This document shows, one piece after another, positions 30,753 to 39,326 of a stretch of DNA of 39,620 bases. A model generated the notes under the pieces. That model searched no databases, had not been told where the DNA came from, and saw nothing but the letters and a program-made list of their open reading frames with translations. How positions within the stretch are numbered: the stretch's first letter is position 1; each line of letters opens with the position of its first letter. Source of the DNA: CAYMLL01 sp964390645 (lineage in GTDB: Bacteria > Planctomycetota > UBA8108); NCBI GenBank assembly GCA_964390645.1, contig CAYMLL010000028.1, positions 1 through 39,620 on the forward strand, in the 5' to 3' direction. Position numbers and translations under genes: made by a program.

Positions 30753-32000
30753 TCAGGGCGCAGCCTGTCGACGCTTCTCCGCAACCGCACGGCGAATGCG
30801 ATTCATCGTCGACGGATGGGAGTAGAAGAGCCACTCGACGACGGGGTGCGGCTCGACGTCGGAGCGATTTGTCAGCGCCATCTTCCTCATCCCGGAAATC
30901 AACAGCTGCGGGTCACGGGTGAGCGCGAGCTCCTCGTCGTCCGCCTGCCGCTCCATGTGACGCGACAGAGCGCTCTGAAGCGGCAGCGAGACGGTGTTGC
31001 CGATGAGGATCACCAGAAAGACCACCGGCGCGAGCGAGAGGTCCCAGCGCTCGCACCCGCGTCGCCGCGCGACGGACCTCAGCACCCGATCGACGAAGAA
31101 GAGCAGCACGAAGGTGCCGAGCGCAGCCAGCGCCATGCCCTGCCAGATGTGCCGGTGCTTCCAGTGACCGATCTCGTGAGCGAGCACCGACAGGACCTCG
31201 TCATCCGTGTGCTCCTCGATCAGATTGTCGTACAGAACGATACGCTGAGAGCTCCCGACGCCGACAAAGTAGGCATTGGTGTGCGAGCCGCGACGGCTGG
31301 CATCCATGACGTAGATCGACTCGGTATCGATTTCCGAGCGTGCGGCCAGCGCGACGATTCTCTCGCGCAGTGGTCCTTCCTCGAGCGCCTCGAACTCGTT
31401 GAAGACCGGAGAGATCCAGATCGGGTAGACAAACATGCCAACAACGATCACCCCCGAGCCACCGATGCCGGCGAGCAGCCACCACCAGCGGGCGGCGCGA
31501 CGAAGAAGCACGTACGCGAGCGTCATGACCACCGTGGTGATCAGAACGACGCCGCTGACCGCGAGCAGCCGGTCGAAGTGCCACGCCGCGAGGGATTGAG
31601 TCGCCGGCCCGCAAGCGCGTCGGTGGAGAAACGACGCGACGGCCAGCGGATAGTCGACGATCTCACGAAGCATGAGCGTTACCGCGAGAGCGAGCGCGGC
31701 CGTGAGCCAGTGCCGTCCTCCGCTGACGCGCGACGCCCACGCCGCGAGGCGCTCGCCCGCGCCCGTGAAGAGAAGCGCCGACCAGAACGCCAGGTGCAGC
31801 AGGAGGAAACCGAACCAGAACGCCAGGCGCTGACCCTGGTAGGTCTTCCCCCTCGCGATTTCGTCGACCTCGAAGTGCGCGGTTGCGGGGACCTCTTCCG
31901 CGCTGACCTCGTACCACCCGTCTGCAGCACCGATCAGCGTCCCGCCGGCAACGACGAGAGCGATCAGACAGGCCAGCGATCGGGCAGCGCGAAAGAGCAT
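30753..32000 (-). CDS. M48A (Ste24/CAAX prenyl protease 1-like) membrane metallopeptidase
   Basis: A 415-aa inner-membrane zinc peptidase. It has the HExxH motif His275-Glu-Ile-Gly-His279 in SVLAHEIGHWKHRH and a downstream glutamate candidate in ERQADDEEL (about 350). Six or more hydrophobic segments lie at about 10-27, 60-78, 100-118, 150-167, 173-195 and 285-335. Upstream of the active site is the family signature VMDASRRGSHTNAYFVG (usual form SxRSxHxNAYFxG) near 231-247. In bacteria these M48A enzymes process membrane proteins; the substrates are unknown. The start at ATG 31998-32000 puts the first membrane segment at the N-terminus. A much longer frame reaching 33245 overlaps the oxidoreductase antisense and is rejected. 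It is divergent from the oxidoreductase. Confidence 0.92.
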   Translation of the reverse strand: MLFRAARSLACLIALVVAGGTLIGAADGWYEVSAEEVPATAHFEVDEIARGKTYQGQRLAFWFGFLLLHLAFWSALLFTGAGERLAAWASRVSGGRHWLTAALALAVTLMLREIVDYPLAVASFLHRRACGPATQSLAAWHFDRLLAVSGVVLITTVVMTLAYVLLRRAARWWWLLAGIGGSGVIVVGMFVYPIWISPVFNEFEALEEGPLRERIVALAARSEIDTESIYVMDASRRGSHTNAYFVGVGSSQRIVLYDNLIEEHTDDEVLSVLAHEIGHWKHRHIWQGMALAALGTFVLLFFVDRVLRSVARRRGCERWDLSLAPVVFLVILIGNTVSLPLQSALSRHMERQADDEELALTRDPQLLISGMRKMALTNRSDVEPHPVVEWLFYSHPSTMNRIRRAVAEKRRQAAP

Positions 32001-32168
32001 CGGAGGTCGAGAGTCCAGGCCCTCGAGACATTCCCGCGGAAGGCCCACGAGACTATGCACAATCACCGGCGACGTCGAATCTTTTCCTTCCAGGACGACG
32101 CTGAAAGTGGTATTCCCGGGCCTCGGAATCCGCCCACACCGTTCCCGGCAACCGACGGAGAAGTCTCG

Positions 32169-33287
32169 ATGAAGCCATCGCACGACGGCCCGGTCCGCAT
32201 CGCGATCATCGGCGCAGGACTTGTCAGCGACTATCACCACGTACCGGGAATCCGCCTCGATCCGCGAGCCGAGCTCGTCGCCGTCTGCGACGCCGACGAG
32301 GCCCTCCTCGAGCGGCGCAGGAGCGACTGGGGCGTCGACCGAGCGACGACGAGCTTCGAGGAGCTCCTGGCGGATCCGGACGTCGACGCCGCCATCATCG
32401 CGACGCCGAACTTCCTTCACCGCGAGCAGGCGGTCGCCGCGGCGAAGAGCGGCAAGCACATCCTGTGCGAGAAGCCTCTCGGCCTCGACGCCGGCGAGGT
32501 GCGCTGCATGTACGAGGCGGCGCGCGACGCCGGAGTCGTCCACATGACCGCGTTCACGTACCGCTTCGCACCGTCGATGCGCTACATGAAGCAGCTTCTC
32601 GACTCCGGCGCGCTCGGAGAACCCCGTCACTTCCGCAGCCAGCGCTTTCTCGACCTGCCCGAGACGAGCTGGGGGTGGCGACAGTACAAGGAGAAGGCGG
32701 GCGCCGGCGACCTCTTCGACATGACGATCCACCGCATCGACTTCGCGCAGGACCTTCTCGGCCCGCTGAAGAGCGTCTGCGGGGCCGTCGCCACCTTCGC
32801 GCCGCGAACTCGCACGAAGGACGGTGAAGCCTGTGCTCCCTCCACGGTGGACGACTGGTCCTCGATCATCGGAGAGTTCGAGTGTGGCGCCGTCGGCGTC
32901 TGGGAGGGAACGACTCTCGCGAAAGGCCACGACCGCGACGGCTTCGGACACGAGTGGGCGGAGATCAACGGTTCGGAGGGCTCTGCGGTCTATCGCCTCC
33001 ACGATCCGAACCACATCCTGCTCGGCAAGACCGGAAGGGACCTCGCGCCCGTCGACGTTCCCGCCGAGTTCCTGGCGCCCGCGGGAAGCCCGCGCGATCC
33101 GTCCGAGGGCGAGCCGGCGACGGTGTTTCGGTACGACCTGGTCTGGGAGCTGGTCGACGCGATCGTCGAGGGCCGACCCGCCGCGCCGAGCTTCCTCGCC
33201 GGGCTCAACGCGCAGATCGTCGCCGATGCAGTGCTCGAGTCGCACGCGCGACGAACGTGGATCGACTTGACCCTGGAGCGAGAATAA
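32169..33287 (+). CDS. Gfo/Idh/MocA-family NAD(P)-dependent oxidoreductase
   Basis: A 372-aa cytoplasmic dehydrogenase. The Rossmann fold opens with VRIAIIGAGLVSDYHH (dinucleotide loop GxGxxx), followed by ATPNFLHREQ and the family EKP motif in ILCEKPLGLDAGE near residue 100. The C-terminal beta-sheet domain contains the catalytic-like GDLFDMTIHRIDFAQDLLG (Asp and His). Members oxidise sugars, inositols or related polyols; no substrate can be named. There is no Tat signal, unlike many planctomycete relatives. The start at ATG 32169 has GGAGAAG about 7 bp upstream. The longer frame from 30816 is antisense to the peptidase and is rejected. It ends convergent with the HtpX operon, with a hairpin at 33331-33350. 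Confidence 0.9.
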   Translation: MKPSHDGPVRIAIIGAGLVSDYHHVPGIRLDPRAELVAVCDADEALLERRRSDWGVDRATTSFEELLADPDVDAAIIATPNFLHREQAVAAAKSGKHILCEKPLGLDAGEVRCMYEAARDAGVVHMTAFTYRFAPSMRYMKQLLDSGALGEPRHFRSQRFLDLPETSWGWRQYKEKAGAGDLFDMTIHRIDFAQDLLGPLKSVCGAVATFAPRTRTKDGEACAPSTVDDWSSIIGEFECGAVGVWEGTTLAKGHDRDGFGHEWAEINGSEGSAVYRLHDPNHILLGKTGRDLAPVDVPAEFLAPAGSPRDPSEGEPATVFRYDLVWELVDAIVEGRPAAPSFLAGLNAQIVADAVLESHARRTWIDLTLERE

Positions 33288-33330
33288 CGCCCGGGCGAGA
33301 GCCGGACCCGCCTCGTGGCGCCCGGCAGGA

Positions 33331-33350
33331 GAGCTCGTTCAGACGAGCTC
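33331..33350. terminator. perfect 8-bp hairpin containing the htpX stop codon in its loop
   Basis: GAGCTCGT, a TCAG loop and ACGAGCTC form a perfect 8-bp stem with a 4-nt loop. On the minus strand the loop contains the htpX stop codon. On the plus strand it lies 43 bp after the oxidoreductase stop. It probably serves both convergent genes as a terminator or RNA-end-protecting structure. No T-run follows, so intrinsic termination is uncertain. Confidence 0.5.
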
Positions 33351-34724
33351 GATCTCACGGCGGCACGAGCGGCACTTCACGGTCGGCGCCAGGAGGCCGG
33401 GACTGAGCTGAATCGTCCGGCCGCAGTCGCAGCGAAAGGTCTCCCAGCCGCTGCCCTTGCGCTGGTAGCGCAGCGGTGCGCGGGCCCCGGCCGCGTCGCT
33501 CTTCCCGTCGGCTTTCTCGAACGCGCCGGGAACGCCGTTCTCTCGACCGCAGCGGGGACAGGCGACCGAGTCGCGCTTCACGCCTGGCGGCACCTTGATC
33601 CCGACGCCGCACGCGCAGGATATCGTGACGAGTCCCGCGAGATGACCGGCGAGGTCCGCGATCGAGTGCAGGCGAGCGGCGGCATCCTTCTCGGTCTCCT
33701 TCTCGACGGCGGCTTCACGGATGGCAACCGGCTGACCTTCCCCGGCGACGGCCCGCGCGCCGATGCAGCTCTGGCCGCCGGCGACCTGCTGAAACGCACG
33801 GTTGTAGTCCTTGAAGCCCGCACCCGACATCGCGCGCAGGATCCCGATGCGCTTCTCGATCGGCGGATGCGTCGCGAACAGGGAGACGGCCGACATGCCA
33901 CTGAGCGGGTTGACGATGTAAAGAGGTGCCAGCGCGCGGCTCGGCTTCGACGTCGAGCGGTGCTTGCCGCTGATCTTCCCCAGGGCGGAGGCAAGCCCTT
34001 CGGGATAACGTGTGTAGCGCGCAGCGGACGCGTCGGCCAGATACTCACGCTTTCGAGAGCACGCGAAGTAGATCACCTGCGCAAGAACCGGAGCAAGGAT
34101 CGCCGCCACCAGACCCACCACGACCAGAACCGCACCTCCGCCGCCACTGTCGCGCGAAGAGCGCCGACGCCCGCCGCTGTAGAGCACGGCACGCAGGAGG
34201 ATCTCGGACAGGATGACGATCGTGCCGACCATCACCGAGCACATGACCATGAACGAGACGTCGCGATTGACGATGTGGCCGATCTCGTGCGCGACGACAC
34301 CCTGCAGCTCGTCGCGGTTCAATCGCGCCAGCAGCCCGGAGGTAACCGCGACCGCCGCGTTCTCCTGACGACGACCGACGGCGAAGGCGTTGGGCATCGT
34401 GTCGTGGATCAGGTAGACACGCGGCATCTTGCCACCGAGGCCGGAGGCGATCGACATCTCCTCCACCACGTTCCAGAGCTGCGGAGCGTCCTCCTTGGAG
34501 ATTTCGTGGGCACCGGCTGCGAAGAGAACGAGACCGTCGCCGCCCGCCGTCCCGAGGAGCCACAGGATCGCCCAGAGACAAGCCGCGCCCACCGCGCCCC
34601 ACCACTCCTGGCCCGGCGGGAAGAGCCAGAAGCCGATGACCCAGCCCATCGCGAGAAGCAGCACGAGCATGAACCCGACAAGGATCCAGGAGCGCCGGCG
34701 GTTATCGCGTATGGCTTCCCACAT
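33339..34724 (-). CDS. htpX: HtpX-type M48B membrane peptidase with C-terminal zinc ribbons
   Basis: A 461-aa membrane zinc peptidase of the HtpX family, which degrades damaged or misfolded membrane proteins. Two hydrophobic segments near the N-terminus (about 13-34 and 42-72) are followed by His146-Glu147-Ile-Gly-His150 in VVAHEIGHIVN. Further membrane segments follow (about 155-175 and 195-225) and the expected glutamate region lies at RKREYLADASA. Beyond the normal roughly 290-aa enzyme there is an extra C-terminal part (about 330-461). It contains two zinc-ribbon-like repeats: C-A-C-G then C-P-R-C-G, and C-D-C-G then C-R-S-C. It lies 38 bp after lemA in the operon VOC-zinc ribbon-lemA-htpX. 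The start at ATG 34722-34724 precedes the first membrane segment by a basic stretch. Confidence 0.9.
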   Translation of the reverse strand: MWEAIRDNRRRSWILVGFMLVLLLAMGWVIGFWLFPPGQEWWGAVGAACLWAILWLLGTAGGDGLVLFAAGAHEISKEDAPQLWNVVEEMSIASGLGGKMPRVYLIHDTMPNAFAVGRRQENAAVAVTSGLLARLNRDELQGVVAHEIGHIVNRDVSFMVMCSVMVGTIVILSEILLRAVLYSGGRRRSSRDSGGGGAVLVVVGLVAAILAPVLAQVIYFACSRKREYLADASAARYTRYPEGLASALGKISGKHRSTSKPSRALAPLYIVNPLSGMSAVSLFATHPPIEKRIGILRAMSGAGFKDYNRAFQQVAGGQSCIGARAVAGEGQPVAIREAAVEKETEKDAAARLHSIADLAGHLAGLVTISCACGVGIKVPPGVKRDSVACPRCGRENGVPGAFEKADGKSDAAGARAPLRYQRKGSGWETFRCDCGRTIQLSPGLLAPTVKCRSCRREIELV

Positions 34725-34762
34725 GACGACCAGGGTGTCTCTCGCTCAGCGGCCGGAGCGGC

Positions 34763-35347
34763 TCAGAAGCTGACCTTCGGGGTCTGGCGCTCCGAGTCGT
34801 CCTCGATCTCGAAGAAGGCGCCTTCCTTGAACGAGAACATGCCGGCGACGAAGTTCGACGGAAAGCTCTCACGCTTCGTGTTGTAGGTCATCACCGAGTC
34901 GTTGTAGTGCTGGCGCGAGAAGCCGATGCGGTTCTCGGTGGACGTCAGCTCCTCCTGCAGCGACAGGAAGTTCTGGTTGGCCTTCAGGTCGGGGTACTGC
35001 TCGACGAGCAACATCATGCGGCCGAGAGCACCGCTGAGCTCGCCCTCCGCCTGCGTCTGCTCGGCCACACCGTTCGCGGTGACCGCCTTCGAGCGCGCGG
35101 CGATGACTCTCTCGAAGGTCTCCTTCTCATGCGAGGCGTACCCCTTCACCGTCTCCACGAGGTTCGGGATCAGGTCGTGACGGCGCTTCAGCTGCACATC
35201 GATCTGCGACCATGCGTTCTTCATCTCGTTGCGCAAGCGAACGAGAGCGTTGTACATGCTGAAGAAGATAAATCCGAAGACCACGACGACGCCGGCGATG
35301 ATGGCAGTCGTCACACCAGTGCTTAGCGCCAGAAGAGACTTCATCAT
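34763..35347 (-). CDS. lemA: LemA-family membrane protein
   Basis: A 194-aa protein with one N-terminal membrane segment (TAIIAGVVVVFGFIFF) and a long helical domain. It carries the LemA signatures YNALVRLRNEMKNAWSQIDV, then QLKRRHDLIPNLVETVKGYA and YPDLKANQNFLSLQEELTST. In many bacteria lemA and htpX are neighbours, and the two are thought to act together on the membrane; the mechanism is unknown. The start used is the ATG at 35345-35347, which overlaps the zinc-ribbon gene's TGA by 3 bp (ATGA), indicating translational coupling. The following ATG (35342-35344) is an alternative. AAAGGA lies about 8 bp upstream. Confidence 0.93.
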   Translation of the reverse strand: MMKSLLALSTGVTTAIIAGVVVVFGFIFFSMYNALVRLRNEMKNAWSQIDVQLKRRHDLIPNLVETVKGYASHEKETFERVIAARSKAVTANGVAEQTQAEGELSGALGRMMLLVEQYPDLKANQNFLSLQEELTSTENRIGFSRQHYNDSVMTYNTKRESFPSNFVAGMFSFKEGAFFEIEDDSERQTPKVSF

Positions 35348-35853
35348 GTGTCCTGTCCTTTCTCCGAGGCTTCCTGGAACTCGTGATGATAGAGATCGGC
35401 GAAGAACCGGGAGATCGCACCGCCTTCGCCCGAAGCGCCGTCGCTCCGTCCGCTCTCCTTGTCGAGCGCATCGACCAGCCGTTTCAGCTCGCCGCTGTCG
35501 AACCAGAGGCCATGGCCCCTGGAGCAATGATCGAGGTCGATCGTAGGCGCCTCGCCGACTCGAGCCAGACGCATCCTCCGCGAGCAGCGCGGGCAGCGTC
35601 GATCGCTCTTCTCGCCGGCGCGCGCCTCATCGAGAGCCTGCGTGAAGGCGCCTGACTCCGAGCCGGCCAGCACGACTATCGACTCGACCTCGCCGCCGTC
35701 CAGCCAGGTGCCGCGACAGCCGACACAGTGGTCGATCTCGATGCCCCCGAGCTCGAACACGATCAGGTCATCATCACACGCGGGACAGCCGCTCACACAC
35801 TTGGCTCCATCCTCGGAACTTCCGTCACCGGAAACACGCGCGTCTCGAATCAA
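35344..35853 (-). CDS. double TFIIB-type zinc-ribbon protein
   Basis: A 169-aa cytoplasmic protein with two zf-TFIIB-type ribbons. The first is C-P-A-C followed by C-V-G-C-R-G-T-W-L-D-G-G-E (about 23-57), typical of the family. The second is C-P-R-C followed by C-S-R-G-H-G-L-W-F-D-S-G-E-L (about 85-125), where His replaces the last Cys. Such ribbons are thought to bind metal and act in protein or RNA contacts; no enzyme activity is known. The frame begins at TTG 35851-35853, which overlaps the preceding VOC gene's stop (TTGA); a downstream GTG is possible. It ends in a 4-bp overlap with lemA. The C-terminal 45 residues are Ser/Gly/Glu-rich. Confidence 0.85.
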   Translation of the reverse strand: MIRDARVSGDGSSEDGAKCVSGCPACDDDLIVFELGGIEIDHCVGCRGTWLDGGEVESIVVLAGSESGAFTQALDEARAGEKSDRRCPRCSRRMRLARVGEAPTIDLDHCSRGHGLWFDSGELKRLVDALDKESGRSDGASGEGGAISRFFADLYHHEFQEASEKGQDT

Positions 35854-36290
35854 CGATGTGCCGGCTGGGTGAACTCCATCGGTATCCCGTCGGGATCGAG
35901 GAAGTAGACCATCCGGTTGCCCGAGTTCGGCCCGCCCTCGACGGTCTTGGCGGCCGACAAAAAGCGAGCGCCGAGCTTTCTGACCTTCTCCATCTCGGCG
36001 TCGATGTCGTCGACGATGTAGCAGAGGTGCGCGCTTCCGACATCGCAGGTACGCGGCGCAGGGGACTTGCCTGCCGGAGCGTGATACTGAATCAGCTCGA
36101 GACCCTGTCCGTGCCCGCTGAGGTGAACGATCCGCAGGTGCGCGCCCTGGAGCGCGCTCACCGCCTCGGGAAACGCGCCCTCCACGACGCGATCGTCGAG
36201 CACCTCGAAGCCGAGCCCGTCCCGGTAGAACGCCACGGAGCGCTCGATGTCACTGACGGTGAACGACACATGGTGAACTCCGGTGATCAT
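35850..36290 (-). CDS. VOC (glyoxalase/dioxygenase)-fold protein
   Basis: A 146-aa protein of the vicinal oxygen chelate superfamily with two beta-alpha-beta-beta-beta modules. Putative metal ligands follow the family pattern: His6 or His7 (TGVHHVSFTV), a Glu in GQGLELIQYH, His in GSAHLCYIVDD and Glu in IPMEFTQP. Members include methylmalonyl-CoA epimerase, glyoxalase I and fosfomycin-resistance enzymes; the exact reaction cannot be read from sequence. It is the first gene of the operon, and its stop overlaps the zinc-ribbon start. The start at ATG 36288-36290 begins with the normal VOC N-terminus, although the ribosome-binding site is weak. Confidence 0.88.
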   Translation of the reverse strand: MITGVHHVSFTVSDIERSVAFYRDGLGFEVLDDRVVEGAFPEAVSALQGAHLRIVHLSGHGQGLELIQYHAPAGKSPAPRTCDVGSAHLCYIVDDIDAEMEKVRKLGARFLSAAKTVEGGPNSGNRMVYFLDPDGIPMEFTQPAHR

Positions 36291-36601
36291 CGAACCAGCG
36301 CCACTCCCGTCCGTCAGCCTCTCGAACCATCTCCCGCAGCGTCGGACTCGGCGGGAATCGCCGCCCGGGACCGCCTGTTCAGCCTATCAGACTCACCCCA
36401 CGATTGGACAACTATCTGCGAGGAGCACCGGCCCGCGAGTCGGTTCTCGCGGAACGGGGTCCACAGCGCCGTCGACGCCGTCACGACACGGAAAAACCTG
36501 GAAACGTCGGCACGACCGGGTTCAAAAGGAGCGGTTGGCAGGTTTCCCTGCCCGTTCCTCGAGAACCGCTGCAACCGTTTTCCCGAAGGAGATCTCGGCC
36601 C
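36291..36601. other. divergent 311-bp spacer between VOC and DUF1080 genes
   Basis: No gene is seen in this interval, which probably holds promoters for both directions. On the minus strand TTGTCC (plus-strand coordinates near 36403) is followed 17 bp later by GATAGG, a mediocre promoter for the VOC operon. A hairpin GGCAGG-TTTC-CCTGCC at 36537-36552 lies in the leader of the DUF1080 gene. GAAGGAGA about 10 bp before the ATG at 36602 is a good ribosome-binding site. Confidence 0.45.
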
Positions 36602-37525
36602 ATGACGATCATTCGCTCCCTCATCGTCGCCGCCGGCGCCTTCGCGCTGGCAGCGTCGAGCTCCGCGTTCGGCGACGAGAGCTGCTGCGACAAGGCAAAG
36701 GCCCGGGGCGTGACCTGCGAGCACCCCTGCTGCGTCGCCGCGACGACACTGCGCACGACCTGCTTCAAGTGCAACCCCGACAAGGCCACGAGCTGCTGCG
36801 ACAAGGCGCTGGCCCGTGGCGAGAAGTGCAAGCACCCCTGTTGCGTCGAGGCGCGGTCGGTCGGCGTGCAGTGCTTCAAGTGCAACAAGGGCCGTCCGAT
36901 CGCGCTCTTCGACGGCAAGTCGATCGGCCACTGGACGACGAACAAGCGAAGCGGCAAGCAGGAGACCTGGGTCGTCGGCAAGCCTGTCCTCGCGAAGCCG
37001 GGCGACCACCATCTCACCGTCGAGAAGGGCACCGGCGCCTTCGTCAACAGCTGTGGCGGAAAGCACGGGGTCGGCCGCGACTTCTTCTCCAAGGCCGTCT
37101 TCGGTGACGCGCTGATCGAGGTCGAGGTGATGGTGCCGAAGGGATCTAACTCCGGCGTCTATGTGATGGGCGAGTACGAGATCCAGGTGCTCGACAGCTA
37201 CGGCAAGAAGAAGCTCGGAAACGGCGACATGGGCGCGGTCTACGGCGCCAGCCCGCCTCCGTTCAACGCCTGCAAGAAGCCCGGTGAGTGGCAGAAGTAC
37301 GAGATCGAGTTTCGCGCGCCGCGCTTCGACAGCAAGGGCAAGAAGACCGCCAACGCGCGCTTCCTGTCGGTGAAGCTCAACGGCAAGCTCCTGCACGAGA
37401 ACCTGGAGCTCCGCAGAGCCACCCCCGGCGGCATCGACGGCAAGGAGAAGCCGGTCGGCCCGCTGATGTTCCAGGGCAACCACGGCGAGGTCGCTTATCG
37501 CAACATCTTCGTGACGGCCAGGTAG
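36602..37525 (+). CDS. secreted DUF1080 (3-keto-disaccharide hydrolase-like) protein with duplicated Cys-rich N-terminal module
   Basis: A 307-aa secreted protein. The signal peptide (about 1-24, AFGDES) is followed by two near-identical Cys-rich repeats (about 25-61 and 62-98): SCCDKAKARGVTCEHPCC, then SCCDKALARGEKCKHPCC. Each ends in a CFKCN segment and carries seven Cys. Then comes a DUF1080 concanavalin-like beta-sandwich (about 103-307) with IALFDGKSIGHWTT, SNSGVYVMGEYEIQVLDSYG, and GPLMFQGNHGEVAYRNI at the end. DUF1080 proteins are abundant in Planctomycetota and have been linked to sugar hydrolysis or binding. The Cys module looks metal-binding. The start at ATG 36602 has AAGGAG upstream. 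It is 46 bp or more from the sigma-54 activator gene on the same strand. Confidence 0.9.
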   Translation: MTIIRSLIVAAGAFALAASSSAFGDESCCDKAKARGVTCEHPCCVAATTLRTTCFKCNPDKATSCCDKALARGEKCKHPCCVEARSVGVQCFKCNKGRPIALFDGKSIGHWTTNKRSGKQETWVVGKPVLAKPGDHHLTVEKGTGAFVNSCGGKHGVGRDFFSKAVFGDALIEVEVMVPKGSNSGVYVMGEYEIQVLDSYGKKKLGNGDMGAVYGASPPPFNACKKPGEWQKYEIEFRAPRFDSKGKKTANARFLSVKLNGKLLHENLELRRATPGGIDGKEKPVGPLMFQGNHGEVAYRNIFVTAR

Positions 37526-37652
37526 ATTCCACCGCTACATCGAAGGTGGGGCCACCAACAGCAGGGACGCCGTGCTCGAGCTGCGGCGCCCCCGCTGTTC
37601 GTTCACGCTCCGGACGTTGACAGGCGCGACGCGTACGGCGACGATCACCGTC

Positions 37653-39179
37653 ATGGCGCCGAGCAAGGTCCTGCGCGAGGCTGAACGCGAGTTCTTCTCC
37701 ACCGTCGCGCAGGCAGTCTTCACCAACCCCTTCAGCGACGAACGCATCGAGATCGACGCGCGCCTCATGGGCCACGCCGACGACGGCCCTCACGAGGAGC
37801 GGGCCCGGCGCGCCGCAGAGGCCGTCGCGGTGCGGATCCGGGAGCTCGAGAGCGACAGACGCGCGGACGTCAGCCTCTACTCCGGCGAGGATCGCGAGAT
37901 CCTGTCGTACACGTTTCTGTTCGACGCCTACCACCGATTCAACGACGCCTTCGACGCCCTCATAGTCGAGCAGATCGGCGCGGGAGAGAGCCCCTGTGCG
38001 GTGCCCTTCGCGTCCGACGCGCTGACGCTCCTTCGCCGGCGCGGCTTCACGGCCGTCGAGAGCGTCGAGCACTTCGCCACCTTCTATCAGATCCGACGTG
38101 CGTTCTACTTCATCGACGGCGCTATCACCGGAATCAGCCCGTGCGTCAAGGAGCTGCGCCGCAACCTCTGGAACAACATCTTGACGAGCGACATCCGCTG
38201 GTACGACCGCTTTCTGCGCTCGCGCATGGAGGACTTCTCCACGCTGCTGCTGGGCGAGACCGGCACGGGCAAGGGGTCGGCGGCAGCGGCGATCGGCCGC
38301 AGCGGACTCATCCCCTTCGACGAGAAGCGCGAGCACTTCACCGAGAGCTTCACGCGAGCCTTCGTGCCGATAAACCTGTCGCAGTACCCCGAGACGCTCA
38401 TCGAGTCCGAGCTCTTCGGTCACCGCAAGGGAGCGTTCACCGGTGCGGTCGAGGATCACCACGGAATCTTCGCACGCTGCTCACCCTGCGGGTCGATCTT
38501 CCTCGATGAGATCGGCGAGGTGTCGGCGCCCGTTCAGATCAAGCTGCTGCGGGTCCTGCAGGAGCGCCTCTTCGTGCCGGTCGGCAGCCGCGAGGAGCTG
38601 CGTTTTCGCGGCCGCGTCATCGCGGCGACGAATCGCGGCATGGCGGAGCTTCGCGAGAGGGGCGCGTTCCGTGACGACTTCTTCTACCGGCTGTGCTCGG
38701 ACGTCATCGTCTCGCCGCCGCTGCGCCAGCGCATCGCCGAGGATCCGCGGGAGCTGGACCTCCTTCTCGAGCGCACGATCGCACGCATGCTCGGAGAGGA
38801 CAGCGCCGAGGTCGCCGCTCTGGTGCGGGAGAGCATCCGCACGCAGCTCGGCGACGGCTACGCGTGGCCCGGCAACGTCCGCGAGCTGGAGCAGTGCGTG
38901 CGCCGGATCGTGCTCAAGCGGCGCTACGAGGGCGATGGGCACCTCCGTGACGACGACCTCCGGAACACGCTCCTGAGCGGTGTCGACTCCGGCACGCTGA
39001 ACGCGCAGCAGGTCCTGTCAGCGTACTGCACACTGCTCCACGAGCGCCTCGGGACTTACGAGCAGGTCGCACGGCGCACCGGACTGGACCGCCGCACGGT
39101 GAAGAAGTACATCGGCCAGTGGGACGGCGACTGTGCAGATCCGAGCCCGGATCCCGCCGAGGATACGAATGGAAGTTGA
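37653..39179 (+). CDS. sigma-54-dependent AAA+ transcription activator with unrecognised N-terminal region
   Basis: Activates RNA polymerase-sigma54 by ATP hydrolysis. About 508 aa from ATG 37653. Visible features are Walker A GETGTGKG (about 201-208), the sigma-54 contact loop GAFTGA (about 260-265), Walker B GSIFLDEIGEV (about 281), an arginine-finger region near FRDDFFYRLCSD, the sensor/VRELEQCVRRI motif PGNVRELEQ and a C-terminal helix-turn-helix TYEQVARRTGLDRRTVKKYI (about 472-495). The first roughly 195 residues match no receiver, PAS or GAF pattern that I can see, so the input signal is unknown. The GAFTGA loop is intact. Alternative GTG at 37572 adds 27 residues. No ribosome-binding site decides. 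The FHA gene follows 147 bp downstream. Confidence 0.9.
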   Translation: MAPSKVLREAEREFFSTVAQAVFTNPFSDERIEIDARLMGHADDGPHEERARRAAEAVAVRIRELESDRRADVSLYSGEDREILSYTFLFDAYHRFNDAFDALIVEQIGAGESPCAVPFASDALTLLRRRGFTAVESVEHFATFYQIRRAFYFIDGAITGISPCVKELRRNLWNNILTSDIRWYDRFLRSRMEDFSTLLLGETGTGKGSAAAAIGRSGLIPFDEKREHFTESFTRAFVPINLSQYPETLIESELFGHRKGAFTGAVEDHHGIFARCSPCGSIFLDEIGEVSAPVQIKLLRVLQERLFVPVGSREELRFRGRVIAATNRGMAELRERGAFRDDFFYRLCSDVIVSPPLRQRIAEDPRELDLLLERTIARMLGEDSAEVAALVRESIRTQLGDGYAWPGNVRELEQCVRRIVLKRRYEGDGHLRDDDLRNTLLSGVDSGTLNAQQVLSAYCTLLHERLGTYEQVARRTGLDRRTVKKYIGQWDGDCADPSPDPAEDTNGS

Positions 39180-39326
39180 TGGGTGCCCCGAAGCACTGTA
39201 CAAGAAAGGATCGACGAGATGCCTTTCAGCGCGGGGACGCCGGGTTCGTGTTCCCGCACGGAGTCCGCCCGCGACCAGCCTCGAGAGCGGAAGCCGTAGG
39301 CAGCAGGTTCCGGCCGGGAGTCCGCC

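Noticed and set aside
30816..32168. 451-codon N-terminal extension of the oxidoreductase frame
   Set aside because: It is antisense to the M48A peptidase. The oxidoreductase Rossmann fold begins normally at the ATG at 32169, which has a ribosome-binding site.
33315..34886. 523-aa plus-strand frame across htpX and part of lemA
   Set aside because: No protein family features; the minus-strand htpX and lemA have clear catalytic and signature motifs.
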